From Chitinophagales bacterium (GTDB lineage Bacteria; Bacteroidota; Bacteroidia; Chitinophagales; UBA2359), in contig JAHDDN010000171.1 in assembly GCA_020629335.1 (NCBI GenBank), forward strand, positions 1-10,456: 10,456 nucleotides of DNA. The letters are read 5' to 3'. The position numbers and the translations under genes were made by a program. Positions 6,396 through 10,456 of this stretch are shown here, piece by piece (position 1 is the stretch's first letter; the number at the start of each line of letters is the position of its first letter). Under the pieces are notes generated by a model. The model saw only the letters and a program-made list of their open reading frames with translations. It did no database searches and was not told where the DNA came from.

Positions 6396-7738
6396 AAGCT
6401 TGGTTTAAAATCTAATATCCATTTTTTATCTCCCAATTCCTCTTCTAAATTGGCAAGGTTAATAGTTGGATCTATGAACTGTTGGCTAACTCTTCCATTA
6501 AGTGCTACATAAGAATCAACCGTGATAATGGGGTTTTCAATGCCGTGTTTTTTTTGGTATTCTTGCTTTAGGTGTTGAGCAAACTGATAGATGAAATCTG
6601 GCTGAATATTCATTTGCTTTTCCTGAAAGTGTGTTAGATATTGCCCATTGATGATGGTCGTTTTTTTATTGCTTTTAGGGTCTTGAATATGAAAAGTAGT
6701 CTGCCCATTTTTCTCAACTAACATCACTCTCCAAGAAAACTTATAACCTTCTTCTGTCCATAAAATATTCCCATCATACAAATGATGTCTAAAAGGCAAA
6801 ACTAATTGAAGGACTAATAATAAAGCAAAAGCTGGGTAGAGTAGTTTTTTAACCTTAGTAGAATACTGATAAGTTGGTGGCGCTTTTAAACTTTTAAATT
6901 CGCCCAATATTTTTTGATGAAATTCAGCGGGGAAAAATATCAGAGCACTAAAAATCATAATGAAAGGAAACAAGCCAATATTAAACAGCATAGCCGTTAA
7001 TAAATGGAAAACTACGACAGCCAAATAAGCCAATAGACGAGTGTGACGATTCAATAAAAAAAAGACAATTGTCAAATCATAAAATGCTCCTATCCAACTA
7101 AATAAATATGCCGTTTCCTGAAACTGAAAAAAGTAACCAATAATAGGCCAGTGAGCGTGTTCGGGTAGCCAAACAGATAAAGGCATTGCTCTAAATAGCC
7201 AGTCAGGATTCAATTTAGCAATACCAGCACAGCCATAGACAATCGCCAATTGCACCATCAAAATATGAATACACCAAGCAGGAATTTGACTGCTTTTTAA
7301 AGAAGGATTTAGTAAGGTATCTACAGAGTACGCTCGATTAGCAGGTAAGAATATCAACCAAAAAGACAAGCAGCAAACCAAGTAGTAATGATTCAAATAA
7401 TTGCTCGCATCTATTAACTCCACATAAGTAAAGCACAGAAAGAAAACAATAGCAGATAAGCGATAAAAACAGCCCAGCATAATTCCCAAGGCGCTTAAAA
7501 CAATTAAGGCGAAAACAGCATACATGCCCATTTCGCCTAAGGGTTGAACCCACTCAAATCCATAGAACTTAAAAAAGAAAGTTGGCTCTAAATACAATTT
7601 TTCTATCCAGCCATTAAGCATAAAACGCATGCCTCCATAAGCCATTAAAGCACCAAAGAAAATTCTAAAAGTAATAAGCGGCGCTATGCTGATACTACGA
7701 TCATTAATATAAGATTGGATAGCGGCTAATGGACTCAT
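6392..7738 (-). CDS. HTTM-domain membrane protein, vitamin K-dependent carboxylase-like
   Basis: Integral inner-membrane protein of 448 aa. The first 315 residues contain roughly eight hydrophobic helices (for example about 20-41, 71-90, 93-107, 117-133, 155-175, 237-268 and 300-315), which is the HTTM arrangement. The segment after the last helix contains RHHLYDGNILWTEEGYKFSW (317-336) followed by RVMLVEKNG. From family knowledge this closely resembles the conserved region of animal gamma-glutamyl carboxylase (GGCX). The AKLNPDWL segment (K175) aligns with the region around the proposed catalytic lysine of GGCX (Lys218). A hydrophilic C-terminal domain (about 317-448) follows. The gene starts 2 bp after the imelysin stop and overlaps the receptor start by 4 bp, so its expression is tied to metal uptake. 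Whether it carboxylates anything, or has another redox or transport role, is unknown. Confidence 0.85.
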   Translation of the reverse strand: MSPLAAIQSYINDRSISIAPLITFRIFFGALMAYGGMRFMLNGWIEKLYLEPTFFFKFYGFEWVQPLGEMGMYAVFALIVLSALGIMLGCFYRLSAIVFFLCFTYVELIDASNYLNHYYLVCCLSFWLIFLPANRAYSVDTLLNPSLKSSQIPAWCIHILMVQLAIVYGCAGIAKLNPDWLFRAMPLSVWLPEHAHWPIIGYFFQFQETAYLFSWIGAFYDLTIVFFLLNRHTRLLAYLAVVVFHLLTAMLFNIGLFPFIMIFSALIFFPAEFHQKILGEFKSLKAPPTYQYSTKVKKLLYPAFALLLVLQLVLPFRHHLYDGNILWTEEGYKFSWRVMLVEKNGQTTFHIQDPKSNKKTTIINGQYLTHFQEKQMNIQPDFIYQFAQHLKQEYQKKHGIENPIITVDSYVALNGRVSQQFIDPTINLANLEEELGDKKWILDFKPSL

Positions 7739-7740
7739 AA

Positions 7741-8847
7741 CTAATCGTTATCGCTTGGGTTATCAATATAAGTAATAGACACACATAAGACAGAAGGCAT
7801 ATCGGTTTTGATATTAATTAATTGCTTGACTACCTCATTATAGGCATTTTCTGCTTCGCTATTATTGTTTTCGATAATAGTAGAAAGACTTTGAGAATTA
7901 CCTAATGCATTAACCGTATTAATCGCATCCGTATAATAGTTTTTAATTACTTCTCCTAAAGCCTGCTCATTTTTTTGAGCATTCGTGATGCTGAGATAAT
8001 CATCTAAGCCAACTCCATCAACCCCATTATTTCCTTTGCCTAAATATAAAGCTTGACTTGCGGCTAAGGACGCCTGTATTAATGGTAGAGAAAGTCCACT
8101 ATAATAAGCCTCTACTTTATCAGGATTAGTAAAACCTAAAGTAAGGACACCAGCAGGTACTCCCAATTTTTCTCTTTTAATCAACTCATAGTTTTCATTA
8201 AGTCCATTGATAATTAAACTCAAAGAACTACCAGCAGCCGTACCAGTATTATCCACAAAAAAGCTTCGATATTCCGAATTCCATTTGTCTAAAGTAGTGC
8301 TCACTCGCATTTGTATATCCGAAATAATGGCTAATAAAAAATTGCCATAGCTTTCATCATTCGTAAACTGTAGAATCGTATTTTCACTATCTGTTTGGTA
8401 TAATAAATAATCAATGGCAGGTAAGCCCTTATCAAAAGTATCGGGCTGATCAAAATTATAATCTTCCGTATCAATTCGGTTTAGAGTCGCCGTAACATCC
8501 AGCGGAAAACTATTCAAACTAGCTCGTAAAAACACTTCTTCCGCAGGCCCAAACTCATATTGAGCTGCTGTCTGCCACTTCATATAAGTCTGCTCAAAAT
8601 GTTCCTTAAGTATCTCTAATGAAGCCGTATTGGGAGCACTCACAAATTCATTCGCCGACTCAGAAAGCCCTATAATACGACTATTCAAATCCTCATAAGC
8701 TGGCATAATAATATGATCCACCATATTTTCAAACATCGTCTGCTGGTCAAATTCTGCATAACAAGTACTGCTATTATTGCCCTCTTCTCCGCAAGAAATA
8801 AGTAATACACTAAAGGCGATAAACAAAATGTTAAAATAGCGGATCAT
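7741..8847 (-). CDS. Imelysin-family (peptidase M75-like) iron-regulated lipoprotein
   Basis: Predicted lipoprotein of 368 aa with a signal peptide and lipobox LISC (Cys19). The cysteine is followed by GEEGN; acidic residues here fit a Bacteroidota surface-export signal, although the match is loose. The mature part is mostly helical, as in imelysin/EfeO-like proteins, which are linked to iron uptake and are probably binding proteins rather than peptidases. The family's usual GxHxxE metal motif appears here as GLPAID (141-146) within GLPAIDYLLYQ: the His is Pro and the Glu is Asp. This belongs to a variant imelysin class. It is the first gene of the operon that continues into the HTTM and TonB receptor genes. 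Its promoter carries a Fur-type palindrome at 8857-8879. It probably captures or presents iron to the receptor at the cell surface or in the periplasm (inference). Confidence 0.9.
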   Translation of the reverse strand: MIRYFNILFIAFSVLLISCGEEGNNSSTCYAEFDQQTMFENMVDHIIMPAYEDLNSRIIGLSESANEFVSAPNTASLEILKEHFEQTYMKWQTAAQYEFGPAEEVFLRASLNSFPLDVTATLNRIDTEDYNFDQPDTFDKGLPAIDYLLYQTDSENTILQFTNDESYGNFLLAIISDIQMRVSTTLDKWNSEYRSFFVDNTGTAAGSSLSLIINGLNENYELIKREKLGVPAGVLTLGFTNPDKVEAYYSGLSLPLIQASLAASQALYLGKGNNGVDGVGLDDYLSITNAQKNEQALGEVIKNYYTDAINTVNALGNSQSLSTIIENNNSEAENAYNEVVKQLINIKTDMPSVLCVSITYIDNPSDND

Positions 8848-8856
8848 ACATTATTT

Positions 8857-8879
8857 TTATTTAGATTGAATACAAATAA
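8857..8879. promoter_or_regulatory. Fur-type operator of the imelysin operon
   Basis: A 23-bp imperfect palindrome centred on 8868 has arms TTATTTAGATT and AATACAAATAA, with 9 of 11 arm positions complementary. It lies 5 bp downstream of the -7 element, covering the predicted start site, where a bound repressor would block transcription. The TTATTT...AAATAA form fits Fur-like boxes described in Bacteroidota. It differs from the copy at 10380-10402 at only three positions. Confidence 0.72.
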
Positions 8880-8884
8880 GGTTG

Positions 8885-8914
8885 CGAAGGTAGTTATTTA
8901 GAATGATTCTACAA
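8885..8914 (-). promoter_or_regulatory. Promoter of the imelysin-HTTM-receptor operon
   Basis: On the minus strand a TTG (8914-8912) is followed after 19 nt by TACCTTCG (8892-8885), one mismatch from TAnnTTTG. The ATG lies about 37 bp downstream, with the Fur-type palindrome between them. Element order and the 19-nt spacing are the same as at the DUF4856 promoter. Confidence 0.7.
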
Positions 8915-8945
8915 AAGGATTTTAGGCTTATATTCAGCAAAAAAA

Positions 8946-8976
8946 TTGATTAACAATTAGAAAAAAAGTAAATTTG
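8946..8976 (+). promoter_or_regulatory. Promoter of the small antitoxin-like gene
   Basis: A TTG (8946-8948) is followed after 20 nt by TAAATTTG (8969-8976), a perfect -7 element. The ATG at 9005 lies 28 bp further on, so the leader would be only about 20-25 nt. There is no Fur-type palindrome in this direction. Having its own consensus promoter supports the small gene being real. Confidence 0.65.
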
Positions 8977-9004
8977 GTAAATCAACAAGTACGAATACCC
9001 AAAT

Positions 9005-9283
9005 ATGACTAAGAATCTCGATACAAGAAAGTATAAGTTAATCAAAGCTATTATGTCTCTAAGTGATGAAGATGCTATATCAGCAATGGAACATCAAGTA
9101 TCATTAATAAAAGATAAGCCAGATTTTTGGGAGGCAATCAAACCAATCAAAAAGACTTACTCTCTAGAACAAATGATTAAAGATCAAAATTATCAACCTA
9201 TTAGTAAAGAAGATTTTTTTCAATTGACAAGTGAACTTGGAATAGACGAACCACTTGAAGATTTACTAGAAATGCTTGATTAA
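9005..9283 (+). CDS. Small acidic protein, possible orphan antitoxin
   Basis: A 92-aa soluble protein without signal peptide or membrane segment. The N-terminal half is helical and charged (YKLIKAIMSLSDEDAISAME). The C-terminal half, from about residue 57 (SLEQMIKDQNYQPISKEDFF) to the acidic end EPLEDLLEMLD, resembles small Bacteroidota proteins that I recall lying upstream of PIN-domain toxins; this is from memory and unverified. No toxin gene follows: only 12 bp separate its stop from the end of the convergent DUF4856 gene. The stop codon overlaps an ATG (TAATG, 9281-9285), but that frame closes after two codons (ATG GAT TAG). It could be a solitary antitoxin or a decayed pair, or be unrelated to toxin-antitoxin systems. 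It sits alone on the plus strand between two Fur-type minus-strand units and is divergent from the imelysin operon. Confidence 0.65.
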   Translation: MTKNLDTRKYKLIKAIMSLSDEDAISAMEHQVSLIKDKPDFWEAIKPIKKTYSLEQMIKDQNYQPISKEDFFQLTSELGIDEPLEDLLEMLD

Positions 9284-9295
9284 TGGATTAGGAAT

Positions 9296-10375
9296 CTAAA
9301 ACTCATCTTTCAACTCCTCCAAACCAAATATCTCCGCCAATTCATCCTTAGCTGCTTGCAAATTCGCTACACTAGTAGTGTACAAATTCATGCCCTCAAA
9401 ATCAGCCGATCCAGCAATCGTATTCAACAAACTCTCTACCTGTCCATTCGAAATCAACTTCGCCTCATTAAACGGAAGCGCATAAATAAATCCAATCGCC
9501 TCAGAAAGCGCATGAGATCGAATGACCATATCATCAAATCCAGCCATGCCCTCATTCAAATAATGCAAAGCAGATCCCACAGCAATCAATTCCCAAGTCG
9601 CTCTGGCCTCCTCAATCGCCTCATCTCTCACACTCATATCTTTAGCAGAAATTCCAGCACGCCCCTTAATAAAAGCATCCATTAAGGTCTGATTACAATT
9701 CAAAAGCGCATCTCTTTTATTAGAGTAACTACCCCAAAAAACCAATCCATCCGCATTCGTTGGGAAGTCTATTGGTACCCCAAAATATCCAAAAGCCTCA
9801 TCCCAATGATGCTCCATTTCTGTTCCTTCTCCTTCTATCGTTGACTCATTGTCCACCTCCATTTTTCCACTTCCCATATAAACAGAAGTCGCCTGATAAT
9901 ACAAACAAGCCCCCATCAATCCCTTCTCTATCAATTGTGCATGATCCAATCCATCATCTCCCACCAAATAACTATCCTCCCCATTACTAATCACTCCAGA
10001 AACACCTTCACTACCAGCTACAGTAGACTGGCTCGCTATCGCTAACTCCTCAAAAAGTGCATCAAAAGCAGCTTGCTCTGATTCAAAAGTTTTACTTTTT
10101 AATTGCTTACTGTCTTCATAGCTTCCTTCCCAAGTCGCCCCTTCATTTGCATACATCGCCTTCATGGCATTTGCATCTAAAGCCACTCCAGATTCTCGAG
10201 AAGTAGCCATATAGTTTTTTAGTTCTAATAACATCCCCAATCGCTGCGTCTGCCCACTATAACTCACATTCTCAAAATCATAAGTCGCTGGATAACTGAA
10301 CTCATCATCCGCCTCCTTACATCCCATCATTGACAAGCCCATGAAAGCAATTAGTAACAAAGAATAATATCGCAT
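9296..10375 (-). CDS. DUF4856-family iron-regulated lipoprotein
   Basis: Predicted lipoprotein of 359 aa: hydrophobic signal, lipobox MMGC with Cys19, then KEADDE directly after it. A lysine plus acidic cluster at this place is typical of Bacteroidota lipoproteins exported to the cell surface. The mature chain is largely helical and acidic. It matches my recollection of DUF4856 proteins, including the YPATYDFENVSYSGQTQRL segment (28-46) and EHHWDEAFGYFGVP (188-201). The HH pair with nearby acids (H189, H190, D192, E193), together with H145 and H271, could bind metal (inference). No biochemical role is known to me. Its promoter and Fur-type palindrome are near copies of those of the imelysin operon, so it belongs to the same regulon and probably works with the imelysin lipoprotein and the receptor. 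No terminator is visible in the 12 bp before the convergent small gene. Confidence 0.85.
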   Translation of the reverse strand: MRYYSLLLIAFMGLSMMGCKEADDEFSYPATYDFENVSYSGQTQRLGMLLELKNYMATSRESGVALDANAMKAMYANEGATWEGSYEDSKQLKSKTFESEQAAFDALFEELAIASQSTVAGSEGVSGVISNGEDSYLVGDDGLDHAQLIEKGLMGACLYYQATSVYMGSGKMEVDNESTIEGEGTEMEHHWDEAFGYFGVPIDFPTNADGLVFWGSYSNKRDALLNCNQTLMDAFIKGRAGISAKDMSVRDEAIEEARATWELIAVGSALHYLNEGMAGFDDMVIRSHALSEAIGFIYALPFNEAKLISNGQVESLLNTIAGSADFEGMNLYTTSVANLQAAKDELAEIFGLEELKDEF

Positions 10376-10379
10376 GTTT

Positions 10380-10402
10380 TTATTTAGACTGATTATAAAT
10401 AA
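10380..10402. promoter_or_regulatory. Fur-type operator of the DUF4856 gene
   Basis: A 23-bp imperfect palindrome centred on 10391 has arms TTATTTAGACT and ATTATAAATAA, with 9 of 11 arm positions complementary. It lies 7 bp downstream of the -7 element and ends 4 bp before the ATG. It is identical to the imelysin-operon copy at 20 of 23 positions. Confidence 0.72.
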
Positions 10403-10409
10403 GATGCTG

Positions 10410-10439
10410 CAAAGGTAATTATTACAATCAGATTTCCAA
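10410..10439 (-). promoter_or_regulatory. Promoter of the DUF4856 gene
   Basis: On the minus strand a TTG (10439-10437) is followed after 19 nt by TACCTTTG (10417-10410), a perfect TAnnTTTG element and one of the clearest promoters in the window. The Fur-type palindrome directly downstream overlaps the expected start site. Confidence 0.75.
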
Positions 10440-10456
10440 ATATCCCATGATAAATT

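Noticed and set aside
9356..9990. Two plus-strand open frames opposite the DUF4856 gene
   Set aside because: Their products are low-complexity (Ser/Arg/Ile-rich and Pro/His/Asn-rich) and mirror the codons of the lipoprotein gene. No promoter or conserved motif supports them.
9961..10020. Strong C-over-G bias of the plus strand (24 C, 2 G in this 60-bp line) as a sign of horizontal transfer
   Set aside because: The stretch encodes Gly, Val, Ser and Glu on the minus strand, and other genes here also have G-rich coding strands. Amino-acid composition explains it without transfer.

Overview
The window looks like chromosomal DNA from a member of the Bacteroidota. Four signs support this. There is a type IX secretion (T9SS) type A sorting domain. 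There are FecA-like receptor and imelysin/DUF4856 lipoproteins with acidic residues after the lipobox cysteine. Promoters fit the Bacteroidota pattern (TTG, about 19 nt, TAnnTTTG). No Shine-Dalgarno sequences are obvious. The DNA is AT-rich. I cannot name a genus.

Left part (73-4123). A sensor histidine kinase and an OmpR-type response regulator form a two-gene minus-strand operon. It is divergent from a plus-strand gene for a secreted, acidic, double-PDZ protein with a T9SS sorting domain. The 230-bp region between them carries four TTAAC direct repeats spaced 10, 10 and 11 bp, which is the layout expected for an OmpR-family regulator site, plus two sets of divergent promoter-like elements. 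The simplest reading is an envelope-sensing circuit whose regulator controls its own operon and the PDZ gene; this is inference. A bidirectional terminator (4174-4207) closes the PDZ gene and the converging operon.

Right part (4206-10456). Reading on the minus strand, the order is a DUF4856 lipoprotein (9296-10375), then an imelysin-like lipoprotein (7741-8847), an HTTM/vitamin-K-carboxylase-like membrane protein (6392-7738) and a FecA-like TonB-dependent receptor (4206-6395). The last three are packed with a 2-bp gap and a 4-bp overlap. The DUF4856 and imelysin genes have nearly identical promoter modules: TTG, 19 nt, a -7 box, then a 23-bp imperfect palindrome of the Fur type (20 of 23 positions identical between the two). 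This indicates one iron-controlled regulon that probably takes up iron or an iron chelate at the outer membrane. The unexplained member is the HTTM protein, which carries a strikingly conserved carboxylase-type motif.

Between the two Fur-type units sits a 92-codon plus-strand gene (9005-9283) with its own consensus promoter. It resembles small antitoxin-like proteins but has no toxin next to it.

No tRNA, rRNA, CRISPR array, insertion sequence or phage gene was seen.
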